Positions 34,628 to 46,300 of a stretch of DNA of 64,000 nt are shown here, piece after piece. How positions within the stretch are numbered: the first letter of the stretch is position 1; the number at the start of each line of letters is the position of its first letter. Origin of the DNA: Phycisphaerales bacterium (lineage in GTDB: Bacteria; Planctomycetota; Phycisphaerae; Phycisphaerales; UBA1924); the NCBI GenBank assembly GCA_035627955.1, contig DASPKU010000001.1, positions 124,001 through 188,000 on the forward strand, read 5' to 3'. The notes under the pieces are model-generated. The model saw nothing but the letters and a program-made list of their open reading frames with translations, ran no database searches and was not told where the DNA came from. Made by a program: the position numbers and the translations under genes.

Positions 34628-36247
34628 ATGGGGTCCAGGGAAGTCACCATCATCGAGCTCGACGGGGCACGCCTCAGCGCCCTGTCTGCCAACGTCACCG
34701 CGGGCGGCGTCGACATCGCCCGCTGGCACACCGCCACGCGCCCGGAGTCCGTGGCGCCTGACAACGCCAAGGCTGTGGGCGAGTGGCTGGGCAAGGAACT
34801 CAAGGACGCCGGGATCCCGCGTTCCCGCGTCATCCTCGCGATGGCCCGCAACGACGTGGTCTTGAAACCCCTCACGCTGCCCGCCAGCGACGACCTGAAC
34901 GAGGCCTCCATCGCCGGCGCTGTCCGCCTCCAGATGGTCCGTCAGCTCACGATGTCCATGGATGGCACGGCCATCGACTACATGATCATGCCGGGCCGCG
35001 CTCAAGGCACCATCGGCGTCATCGCCGGCGCGATGCCCGGCCACCGCGTGCAGTGGGCCCGTGACGTCGCCGCCGCCGCGGGCTGCAAGCTCAAGCGCAT
35101 CGGCCTTCGCTGCTCCGGCGCCGCGGCCCTGCTCGCCGAGCTCTCCCAGCGCCGGTCCGGCCCTGTCCTTGGCATCGCCGTGGGCGCCACCACCACCGAG
35201 TTCGTCATCGTCGAAGACGGCCAGATGATGCTCGCCCGCGTGGCCGAGCTGCCCCGCCCGGAGAGCGCCTCTGAGTACGAGGCCTTCGTCCAGCGCCTCG
35301 CCGTCGAGGCCAAGCGCACGTGGATGAGCTACCGCTCCGCAACGCCCGGGCTCGAGGTCGATCTGGTTGCCGTGCTTGGCGACGGCGAGCTCGCCCGCGA
35401 GGTTGCCTCCGCCTGCGGCAAGGGCCTGGGCGTCCCGGGCGAGATGGTCCCGCTCCCCTCGTTGGCAGCCCGCTCCTGCAACGTACCAGAGGCTGAGCGT
35501 GGCACCATGGCCGCGCTCGCTGGGCTGCTCATCGAAGGCGTCGTCGGCAAGCCCGGCCTGGACTTCGCCAACCCGCGGAAGGCCCCCGACCTCGCCGCTC
35601 GCCGCCGCCAGGGCGTCCTCGCGGCCGCGCTCGTGCTCATCGTGGTCGGCGGCTTCGGCCTGGTCGCCTCCAAGAAGTCCCTGGGCTCCATGCAGGCCAA
35701 GCTCGACACGCTCCGCGCCGAAGAGGGCCGCCTCAAGAGGAACCTCGACCAGTACCTCGCCCTCCACGCCCGCGTGAACCACATCGAGCAGTGGAAGAAC
35801 GCCCGCGTGGACTGGCTGCCGCACATCCACAAGCTGAGCGAGACGCTGCCCAGCCCGCACGACTCGACGACCGACGAGATCAACGGCAAGTTCCTCGCTT
35901 CCACCTTCTACGACCCCAAGGGCAAGTCGCAGTACCCCGGCGGCGAGTGGACCACCCGCGTACAGACCGTGTTCAACCTCGACGGCAAGGTGGACAACCG
36001 CACCATCGCCGCGGGCCTCCGCGAGCGCATCCTCTCGGACAAGATCTACACCGTCGAATCCCGCGGCCCCGACGTGCCCGACCGCTACGCCATTGAGCTC
36101 GCCACGCACCTGCCCCGCCCGGAGCTGCCGCCACCGCCGCCTGAGAAGCAAAAGCCCGCACCGAAGAAAGCCGCGACGCCCGAGGTAAAACCTGAAGCGA
36201 AGCCTGAGAACAAGACCGCCGATGCCGCCACGGGGGTGAAGCCATGA
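34628..36247 (+). CDS. PilM-PilN type fusion (GspL-like)
   Basis: A 539-residue protein. Residues 1 to about 310 form an actin-like ATPase/PilM fold (VTIIELDGARLSALSANVTA, VILAMARNDVVLKPLTLPAS, LGIAVGATTTEFVIVEDGQM). A single membrane helix at about 329-347 (GVLAAALVLIVVGGFGLVAS) is followed by a coiled coil (SMQAKLDTLRAEEGRLKRNL) and a PilN/GspL ferredoxin-like domain (WTTRVQTVFNLDGKVDNRTI). PilM plus PilN in one chain equals the GspL layout, which recruits GspE to the membrane. The tail is Pro/Lys/Glu-rich. The ATG has weak GGGG nearby; the stop overlaps the next start. Confidence 0.85.
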   Translation: MGSREVTIIELDGARLSALSANVTAGGVDIARWHTATRPESVAPDNAKAVGEWLGKELKDAGIPRSRVILAMARNDVVLKPLTLPASDDLNEASIAGAVRLQMVRQLTMSMDGTAIDYMIMPGRAQGTIGVIAGAMPGHRVQWARDVAAAAGCKLKRIGLRCSGAAALLAELSQRRSGPVLGIAVGATTTEFVIVEDGQMMLARVAELPRPESASEYEAFVQRLAVEAKRTWMSYRSATPGLEVDLVAVLGDGELAREVASACGKGLGVPGEMVPLPSLAARSCNVPEAERGTMAALAGLLIEGVVGKPGLDFANPRKAPDLAARRRQGVLAAALVLIVVGGFGLVASKKSLGSMQAKLDTLRAEEGRLKRNLDQYLALHARVNHIEQWKNARVDWLPHIHKLSETLPSPHDSTTDEINGKFLASTFYDPKGKSQYPGGEWTTRVQTVFNLDGKVDNRTIAAGLRERILSDKIYTVESRGPDVPDRYAIELATHLPRPELPPPPPEKQKPAPKKAATPEVKPEAKPENKTADAATGVKP

Positions 36248-37239
36248 GCACCGCCCGCATCCAGCTCCTCGTCGGCGCGGCCCTCATGGCAGGGATCGGC
36301 TACTGGGGCTTCCACTCCATCTACGCCGCGCCACGCCGCGACCTCCAAGAGCAAATCGACCAGACCAGCGCGAACATCGACACGATGAAGCGGACGCTCC
36401 GCGCTCAGGTTGAGCTCCACGACCGCGCCAAGGCCCTCCGCACCGCCACCCTGGGCGGCAAGCAGGATCAGGTCGAGCACCGGTTCCGCACCGGCCTCTC
36501 GCGCCTGGGCGAGCAGGAAGGCCTGACCAAGGTCGTCGTCGACCACGGCCAGCCCCAGTCCACCACCAGCCCGCTCTTGTCGACCAAGGGCATCCCCACA
36601 CCCCTCAAGCAGAACATCCGCAAGCAGCCCGACTTCCAGACCATCCGTGGCACGCTCAAGGGCATCGGCACGCTGGAGGAAGTCTGCAAGGTCGTCGCCA
36701 CCGCCCAGTCGCAGTCCTGGCTGCATCGGGTCGACGGCTTCTCCATCAAGCCCGTCGGCGGCGAGCGCAACCAGTTTGAGCTCAAGCTCGACGTTGCCAC
36801 GCTCTACCTGCCGGACCTGCCCGGCGGCGACGGCCCCGAGCCTGTCATCGTGCAGCCCCCGGCCGTTAACGAGCCGCTCTGGCGCGCGGTCGCGAGCAAG
36901 AACGTCTTCAAGGCCCCGCCCGCGCCCGCCCCGGGCGTCGAACCGGTGCGCCCCGTCGAGGTCGCCCAGGCCCCCGCGACGCCCCAGCCCGCGCCCCCGC
37001 CCCAGGTCTTTGCCCCCTACGACGACTGGAAGCTGACGGGCGTGATCATCAGCGGCGAGCGTTCCGAGGCCCTGTTCTTCAACACCCGCACGCTGGCCAA
37101 GCTCACCGTCGAGGAGGGTGCCCAGATCCTGGACGCCGTGTTCGTCGAAGGGCTGGGCGAGAAGGCGGTCATCGAGATCGCGGGCAAGCGCTTCGAAGTG
37201 TCCAATGGCCAGACATTGGCCGCGCGGAAACCCGTGTAG
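36244..37239 (+). CDS. PilO-PilP type fusion (GspM/GspC-like)
   Basis: A 331-residue bitopic protein. An N-terminal membrane helix (residues about 6-24), a coiled coil (RRDLQEQIDQTSANIDTMKR) and a PilO/GspM ferredoxin-like domain (FQTIRGTLKGIGTLEEVCKV, FELKLDVATLYLP) are followed by a Pro-rich linker and a C-terminal PilP/GspC HR-like beta domain (YDDWKLTGVIISGERSEALF, FEVSNGQTLAARKP). In known systems GspM binds GspL, and GspC HR binds the N0 domain of the secretin. Joining both in one protein would directly bridge the inner platform and the giant secretin encoded next. The start overlaps the preceding stop. Confidence 0.78.
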   Translation: MSTARIQLLVGAALMAGIGYWGFHSIYAAPRRDLQEQIDQTSANIDTMKRTLRAQVELHDRAKALRTATLGGKQDQVEHRFRTGLSRLGEQEGLTKVVVDHGQPQSTTSPLLSTKGIPTPLKQNIRKQPDFQTIRGTLKGIGTLEEVCKVVATAQSQSWLHRVDGFSIKPVGGERNQFELKLDVATLYLPDLPGGDGPEPVIVQPPAVNEPLWRAVASKNVFKAPPAPAPGVEPVRPVEVAQAPATPQPAPPPQVFAPYDDWKLTGVIISGERSEALFFNTRTLAKLTVEEGAQILDAVFVEGLGEKAVIEIAGKRFEVSNGQTLAARKPV

Positions 37240-37338
37240 GTCGGTATATTGGCTCTGGTTTGTGTTCCCTAACCGGCGGTCAGGACGGCGCCGGTGCCTG
37301 ACAACGTGATCCTTCGTTCGCGAAGGTGGAGGGTGGAG

Positions 37339-40300
37339 ATGCCCCGGACCCCAGCACGATCCTCAACTCGCACGCACGGCGCACCGCCAAAGCTGCTCCT
37401 CGCGGCCTCGATCCTCGCCGTCGCCGGCCTGCCGCTCTCGCTCGCGCACGCGCAGAACGCGCCGCAGCAGCCCGCCCAGCCCGCCGCCAACAGTCATCCC
37501 GCCCGCATCGGCCCCGCGACACCCGCCGAGAAGCCCAAGGACGCCCTGCGCTTCAACTTCAAGGACGCGCCGATCGATCAGGTGCTGGACTTCTTCGCGC
37601 GCGAGTCCGGCGTCCCCATCATCTTCGAGGCCCCGCCGCCCCAGGGCACTATCACGTTCGTCAGCTCCGCCACGTACAGCTTCGACGACGCCCTCTCCAT
37701 CTTCAACCTCAACCTCATGCGCTTCGAGGTGCACCTCCGCCACGAGGGCCAGTACCTCTACCTCGCGACCCTCAAGGACTCGGTCAAGAAGCCCAACGTC
37801 GTCGTCAACCCCGGCAACCTGCCCAACATCAAGCCCGACCAGATCATCACCGCGCCCATCCCGCTGGAGAACGCCAAGGCCGACCTCGTCGCCGAGCAGA
37901 TCAAGTCCATGCTCAGCCAGTTCGGCGGCGTGGTGGCCGTGCCCGCGCAGAACATGGTGATCGTCGTGGAGAACGCGGCCCAGGTCCGCCGCATCCGCGA
38001 GGTCATTTCCGCCATCGACGCCGTCAAGCCCGTCGACTCCGCCTTCCGCCTCTTCCCCCTCGCCCACGCCCAGGCCGACGGCGTGCTTTCCGCCCTCAAG
38101 GGTCTGGTCGGCGAGCGTACCAAGACCGTCATCGTGGACAAGGACGGCCAGCAGCGCGTCGTGCAGGACCTCGCCGTGCAGGGCCTCAGCCTGGTGGGCG
38201 ACCCGCGCACCAACTCGATCATCGCGGTGGGCCCCGCCGCCCGCATCCGCACCGTCGAGGAGCTCATCAAGCTGCTCGACGTCCCCGGCAACCCCGTCGC
38301 CGGCGGCGTCGAGTCGCAGATGACGACCTTCACGCTGAGCGCCGTCACGCCCGAGGAGGCGGCGAAGCAGCTCAACGCCCTCTACGCCACGGTCGATCCC
38401 AAGCAGAAGCCCATCGTGCTGCCGCTGAGCGGTGCGAACAAGGTGACGGTGGTGGGGTCGCGCGACCACGTCTCGCGGGCCTCGGTGCTGCTGTCCGAGC
38501 TCGACAGCGGCGTCATCCCAGACCCGCAGAACCCCGGCATGACCCGCCCCGGCGTGCCCTTCCACCGCGCCGCGACGATCAGCCTGAAGTTCGCCGCGCC
38601 CGCGACCATCGAGGGCCTGCTCACCCGCCTGCTCACCCAGAAGCAAATGCAGACGGTGAAGTTCGCCTCCGCGCCCGACTCCCGCAGCATCGTCATCTCG
38701 GGCATGGACCAGGACGTCACCTGGCTCGAGTCCCTCGTCCGCGCCCTCGACGTCGCCCCCGACGCCGACAAGGACGTGCGCATGGTCCGCGTCGCCAAGG
38801 GCGACCCCGCGGGCGTGCTCGCTAAGGCCACCACGCTCTACCAGCAGACGGGCCGCGCCGAGAAGGACGCGGTGACCACCGCCCTTGACGCCGACTCCCG
38901 TACCATCACGCTGATCGGCACCAAGGGCGCCCTCACCACCTTCCAGCAGCTGCTGACCACGGCCGAGCAATCCGCCGCTGTCGACCAGGAAGTCCGCCGC
39001 TTCACCCTTACCCGCGCCATCCCCTCGGTGCTCTCGGCCAAGGTCGCGCGCCTCTCCCGCCCCCTGCTCACGCCCACCGACGGCGCCGCCTACGTCGAGC
39101 CCACCTTCGAGCCCGCCGACGACATCAGCACGCTGATCGTCCGCGCCCAGCCGCAGCAGTTCGAAGCCCTCGCCGGCCTCATCCAGCAGCTGGATTCGCA
39201 GACGCCCCTCGAGCGCTCCCTCCGCATTGTGCCCGTCGCGACCGAGAAGGCCGCGCAGGTCAAGGACAAGGCCCTCGCCATCTACCAGGCCCAGGCCGCG
39301 AGCCTGCCCAACGCCCAGCCCATCGACGTCACCGTCAACGAGCAGGCCAACTCACTCATGGTGATCGCCGACGCCGAGGGTATGGCCCGCTTCACCCGCA
39401 TCCTCGATGAGCTCCAGAAGCAGGCCGGCCCCGCCCGCGAGGTCCGCCTCATCGAGCTCAAGCTCGCCAAGGCCTCCGAAGTCACCGACTTCCTCCGCGG
39501 CATGGTTAAGTCCAGCGAGTCCATGATGATCAAGGGCGGGCCCGAGCCCGTCTTCGAGACCGTGGACGCCACCAACTCCATCATGGTCGCCGCCCAGCCC
39601 GCGCAGTTCGCGGTCATCGAGTCCCTCGTCCGCGGCCTCGACGCCCGCCACTCCGCCGACCGCCCCCCCATGCGCATCCTGCGCCTCCGCAGCACCGACG
39701 CCGCCAACCTGGCGTCCATGCTGCAGACCTCCTTCGACCAGCGCCCCATCGAAGAACGCACCAAGAAGCCGGTCACCATCCAGGCCGACCCCGGCACCAA
39801 CACCCTGATCGTCAACGCCGCCGACGAGGTGATGCCCGAGATCGAATCCGTCATCGCCAAGCTCAACGAGCAGGTGACCGACGACGCCGGGCGGGAGATC
39901 CGCATCTTCCCGCTCAAGGTCGCCCGCGCCGACGAGCTCGCCCGCACGATCGACCAGATGTACCCGCAGCCGCCGGTGCCCCTCGACCCCCGCACCCGCG
40001 CCCCGCGACCCGACCTCCAACCGCCAAAGGAAGTCACCGTCCGCGCCGACATCGGCACCAATGCGCTCATCGTGGACGCACCCGCCAAGCGCCTCGCCGG
40101 CTTCGAGGCCCTGGTCCGCAGCCTCGACCAGCAGAAGCTCGGCGAGAGCGTCACGCTCCGCACCTACAAGGTCGAGCGCGCCGACCTCAACTCCGTCGCC
40201 ACGACCATCCGCAACCTCGCGGTCTCCGGCTCGTTCTCGACAAACGGCCCGCTCAACGCGCCGGTCGCGGTTTCCACCGAGAACTCCACCCGCACGCTCA

Positions 40301-43300
40301 TCGTCAGCGGGCCCCCAGCGATTTTCGAAAAGCTCGAGGAGACCCTCAAGACCCTCGACGCCGCTCCCGCCCTCCCCGCGACGGAGATGAAGCTCTACGC
40401 CCTGGAGAAGGCCCGCAGCGAGCGCCTCCAGCCCCTCGTCGAGCGCATCCTCACGCAGAAGGCCCGCGAGCTCGACCCCGCCCTCGTCAACACCAGCACC
40501 CGCGTCGTCGAGGTCACCGGCGACGCACCCTCCAACACGCTCATCGTCAACGCCCCGCGCAACGTGATCGCCATCGCCGACGGCCTCGTCAAGGCCCTCG
40601 ACCAGCAGGCCGCGGCCACCGCCGTTGAGGTCCGCGTCTTCCGCCTGGGCAAGGGCGTTTCCACCACCGTCGGCCCCGCCGTCGCCTCCGCCATCCAGGC
40701 ACAGGCCGTGCCCGGCGAGCCCGCGGTGTCCGTCACCCCCGAGGCCGTGAGCAACACGCTCGTCATCGTCGGCACGTCCGCGCAGCTGGAGAAGGCCGCC
40801 AAGCTCATCGAGGAGATGGACACCACCGCCGACAAGGACGGCGTCGGCGTCAAGACCATCACCCTCAGGAACGCCCGCGCCGAATCCCTCGCCCCCGTGC
40901 TCGAGAGCGTCCTCCGCAAGGAGTCCGCCCTCGACAAGCTCCCCGAGTGGGCCCGCATGCAGGCGATCGCCCGCGGCGCCACCGACGGCCCGCAGGTCCG
41001 CGTCATCGCAGAGCCCGCGCTCAACTCGCTCATCGTCAGCGGCCCCCGCAACGTGATCGAGGTCGCCGAGCAGGTCGTCGCCGAGCTCGACATCGACCCC
41101 GCCCAGCGCGCCGGCGAACGCGGCGTCCGCGTCATCACGCTCCAGAACTCCGACGCCGCCACCCTCGCGCAGAACCTCCAGGCCGTCTTCGCGGAGGAGA
41201 CCAGCAAGGACCCCGCGCCCACCATCCGCGTCGACACGCAGTCCAACTCGCTGATCGTCCGCGCCACCCCCGCGCAGATGGCCCAGGTCGACGAGCTCAC
41301 CAAAAAGCTCGACGCCGCGGCCGTGAACGGCTCCCGCCAGATGCGCATGGTCAGCGTCGACAGGTCCCGCGTCGACGCCGAGCTCCTCGCCACCACCCTC
41401 AAGCGCATGCTCGAGCAGCAGGGCGCGGGCGTCAAGGTCGAGGTCATCTCCGCCGAAGAGCTCCTCAAGCAGAACGGCAACGGAAAAAAGTCCACCCACG
41501 CCGACCCCGCCGATCGGGGGTCCCGAAGTCAAGGACTGAGTAATTCAAGCACATGGGTACCCCGCCGCTCCGCGGCGGCTCCTGCCGGCGCGCCCAACGC
41601 AGCCTGGTTCGCCATTCTCGCCACCACCATCGGCGCGCAACCCGAAACCCCCGCCACAACTCCCACCGCCGCTACACCCGACAAGCCTGCCTCCGCCGCC
41701 CCGGCGCAGCCGGAGGACGAAGACACCGGCATCACCATCGCCGTCGACAAAGCGAGCAACTCCATCATGCTCGTCGGCTCGCCGCGCCTGACCGACCGCC
41801 TCGCCACCCTCGCGGCCCAGCTCCAGCAGCAGATGCCCGCCGAGCCCACCGGCGTCCACGTCATCTCACTCCCAACCACCACCGACCTCGACGCCCTCGC
41901 GAATCTCCTCCGCACCACCACGCAGCAGATCGGCCGCCTCTCGCTCACCAACCCCGGCGGCTTCAGCGGCCCCGTCAACATCCTGCCCGACCCCGCCGGC
42001 GCCGCCCTCATCGTCCTCTGCAACGACACGGACTTCGCCACGGTCGGCAAGCTGGTCGCCACCCTCGCCGGCAACACCGCCGCGTCCGCCACCACTGTCA
42101 AGGTCTACCCCCTTACCAACACCTCGCCGCAGAAAGCCATCACCAGCCTCCGCGACCTCTTTTCAGCGAACCCCAGCTCGCGCCAGGCCCAGCGCATCCG
42201 CGCCCTCGACATCACCGTCCCGGGTGCAAGCGGCCCCGTCACGAGCCGCATCAACCCCGACTCGATCCGCATGACCCCCGACCCCGGCGGCACCTCGGTC
42301 ATCGTGGCCGCGCCGCAGGAGGCCTTCACGCTCATCGATTCCCTCATCGAGACCCTCGACCAGAGCCCGGTGAAGGACCGCCTCGCCATCCGCCGTTACG
42401 AGCTCAAGAACGCCCGCGCCACGCAGCTCAGCCAGACGCTCCAGCAGCTCTTCGACGCCCAGCGCCAGGGCCCCGGCGCGCAGGACCTCCCGCAGGCCCG
42501 CTTCGTCGCCGACGACCGCACCAACTCCATCCTCGTCACCGCCAGCAGCCCCCAGCACCAGGACGTGCTGCGCCTCCTCGAGACCGCCGACGCCTCGCAG
42601 GACCAGGAGGGCCTCGAGCTCGCCATCATCACGCTCCAGCAGGCCTCCGCCTCGACCGTGCAGCGCATTGTGGACGAGGTCGTCGTCGGGCGTGACCCCG
42701 CCAAGCGCGACCGCATCCGCATCTCCGCCCAGGACGGCAGCAGCCTGCTCGTCGTCCGCGCCCCCAAGGACGACGTCGCCGCCGTCAAGTCCATCGTCGC
42801 CCAGCTCGATACCGCCGAGACCAGCGGCCTGCCAGTCAAGTCCATCAAGCTCGAGCGGGCCGACGCCGCCACCGTCGCCCAGGCCTTGCAGAAGTTTTTC
42901 CAGGACCGCGCCCAGGTCTCCTCCCGCCCCGGCGTCCGCGCCCCCAACCGCGTGGCCGTCGTGGGTGACAAGCGCACCGGCACGCTCATCGTCTCCGCCA
43001 GCGACGAGGACTTCGCCACCGTGCAGTCCCTCGTGCAGACCTTTGACACCCCCAGCCCCGCGCAGGACTTTCAGTTCAAGGTCGTCCCGCTGAAGCACGC
43101 CCGCGTGAGCGACGTCTCCACGCTCATCAAGAACGTCGTCGACGAGATGCGCTGGGAGTCGGCCGTCTCCGGGCGCGGCGGCGACCAGGACCGCGCTCTC
43201 TACGTCCAGACCAACGAAGCCACCAACGGCATCGTCCTTGTCGGGCGCGGCGACGCGATCGCGCAGGCCGAGCGCGTGATCGCCACCCTCGACACGCCGC

Positions 43301-46300
43301 CCGAGCAGCGCGCCGCCACCGTCATGCGCAGCGTGGTGGTCAAGTCAGCCGACGTGCAGGCCCTCCGCACCGTCCTCCAGAAGGCATTCGCAACACCCAA
43401 CTGGTCCATGTGGCGTGGCCAGGACCCCGCGGCCATCACCGTCGAGGTCGACAAGTCCCGCCGCGCCCTCATCCTCCTCGGCAAGCAGGAGCGCGTCGAG
43501 CAGGCCCTGGCTTACGTCAAGGAGCTCGACACCGGCCCCGAGACCGGCGGACACAAGATCGAGTCCATCACGCTCAACCACGCTCAGGCCGCGCGGGTGA
43601 GCCAATCGCTGAAGCAGTTCTTCGCCGACCGCGCCCGCAACCAGGGCGTCGAGCCCTCCGTCAGCATCGTGGGTAGCCAGGACGGCAACGTTCTTATCGC
43701 CAGCGGCCCCGACGAGGACATCCGCACTTTCAAGGACATGGTCGCGCAGATCGACCAGCCCGACGGCGGCAAGGACCGCCGCATCGAGGTCTTCGTCCTC
43801 AAGAACGGCATCGCCCGCGACACCGCTGATGCTCTTCGCTCCATGTTCGCCCGCGCCCAGCGTGCCGACGAGCAGGTCATTATCACGCCCCAGCCCTCCA
43901 CCAACTCCCTGATCATTTCTGCACCGGCAGCGATCTACGACAACGTCGTCGCCCTGCTGCAGCAGCTCGACGCCGCGCCCAAGGGCGACGAGACCAACAT
44001 CGAGACGGTGGCGCTCACCACCGCCCGCGCCAGCGAGGTGGCCGGCTCGCTCACCCGCGCACTGCCCCCGCACGTCAAGGTCATCATCACCCCCGTCAAC
44101 CGCAGCAACTCCCTGCTCCTCACCGGCAGCAAGGAAGCCATCGCCATCGTGATGGAGGAGATCAAGAAGCTCGACACTCAGCCCGTCCGCACCGGCCTCA
44201 CCTTCCGCCGCTTCCGCATCGCCAACGCCGACGCGACCGACGTCGCATGGACCGTCGAGAAGATGCTCGAGGCAAGGCCCAAGAACCCCACCGACGGCGA
44301 CGCCTCCATCGACTACTCCCGCCAGGACAACACCGTCACCGTCTACGCGCCCGCCGACCAGGTCGAGGAGATCGAGAAGATCGTCCGCGAGCTCGACCAG
44401 CCCGCCGGCGAGGAGCGCTCCACCGAGTTCATCAAGCTCCAGTTCGCCAAGGCCGAGGGCGCGGCGACCGCGCTCAAGAACTTCTACGGCCGCTCCGCGC
44501 CCGAGGCCTCCACGCCGGGCGCCCGCAGTGTGACCATCATCTCCGACCCCGTCTCCAACTCGCTGGTCATCCGCGCCGATAAGGACCAGTGGCCCGGCAT
44601 CCGCGCCCTCATCGAGAAGTTCGACACCAAGGACTACGACACCGCCCGCCAGCTCGCGGTGATCCCGCTGGAGCACGCCGACGCGGCCAGCGTCGCGCGA
44701 GCCCTCAACGACGGCCTCCGCGCGCCGCTCGAAGAGCAGCTCCGCCAGGCCCAGGCCCGCGCCCAGCAGAACCAGCGCAACCAGGGCAACAACAACCAGC
44801 GCCCGCAGTTCAACGAGCCCGCCCTGCTCATCACCGCCGAGGGCCTGCCCACCGTCTCCGCCGAGCCGATGACCAACGCCGTCATCGTCTTCGCCAGCAA
44901 GCCCGACCTCGAGCGCATCCAGACCATCGTCAAGCAGCTCGACACCGCCGGGTTCGAGAGCATGCCCCTGCCGCGGATCATCCCGCTCAAGAGCGGCAAG
45001 CCCTCGGCCATCGCCTCCAACATCCGCGAGCTCTACCTCAACAAGCAGCCCAACCAGCGCTCGCAGGGACCCAAGTCCGTCATCGTGATCGGCGATGACA
45101 CCTCCGGCGCCCTCATCGTCCGCGCCGACGACGAGAAGTTCGCCCAGATCAAGGCCCTTGCTGAGACTCTCGAGCAGCAGGGCCAGATCGGGCGCGTCGT
45201 CCCCCACGTCGTCGCCCTCAAGAACGTCGCCGCGGGCCGCCTCCGCACCACCCTGCTCGCCACCTTCACCGAGACCGCCAAGAGCCAGGGCGAGACCCTC
45301 GCCGTCGAGGTTGACCGCACCAGCAACTCGCTCGTCATCGCCTGCTCGCCGCGCCTGCTCGAAGAGATCAAGCGCGTTATCGCCGAGCTCGACGCCGCCA
45401 ACCTCCCCGCCGCGGACCCCGCCAAGCCCGACGCCTCCCCCCTCTCCGCCGCCTTCACCATCATCGACATCAACAACAACGCCCCCGCGGACCTCAAGAA
45501 GGTTCTTGACGACATGGGCCTCACCAAGCCCCAGAACCCCGATCAACGCGGCCTCGTCTCCGAGCAGGTCACCATCGTCCCACTCAGCAGCCGGCGCGCC
45601 CTCGCCGTGCTCGCCAGCCCCGCCGACGCCCGCGCCGTCGAGTCCCTCGTCCGCGCCCTCGACGCCGAGCCCGTCGATGCCCAGCAGCAGCTCGCCGTCA
45701 TCCCGCTCAAGATGGCCTCCGCCAAGCCGCTGGCCGACACGCTCTCCGCGATGCTCAAGCCCACCGACCCGGCTTCGCAGCAGGGCCAGACCGGCCCCGC
45801 CCGCGCCCTCGCCGAGCAGGTCCGCCGCCTCGCCCTCACCAAGAACGGCGTCAACCCTAACCCCGCCACTATCGACCTCAGCAAGCCCATCCGCATCATC
45901 CCCGATGTGGACAGCAACGCCCTCATCATCGCCTCCACGCAGGCCAACCTCGACGCCATGCGCGAGGCCGTCAAGCTGCTCGACACGCTGCCCGTCGGCG
46001 ACGCCGTGCTCGTCCGCATCTTCATGCTCGAGAACGCCAGCGCCCCCCGCGTCAAGGCCGTGATAGACCAGCTCTTCGCCCAGGGCGAGGCGCTCCGCCG
46101 ACTCCCCGGCACCCGCCGCCAGGGCCTGCCGCCGACGACTACCGGCCAGGCACTCGCCGGCGAGATCGCCGTGAGCGTGGACGAGCGCACCAACGCCATG
46201 GTCGTCGCCGGGCGTGAAGAGGCCGTCGCCCTCGTCGAGGTGCTCGTCAAGGACCTCGACAGTGACCGCGCCAGCAAGTGGATCGAGCCCCTCATCATCC

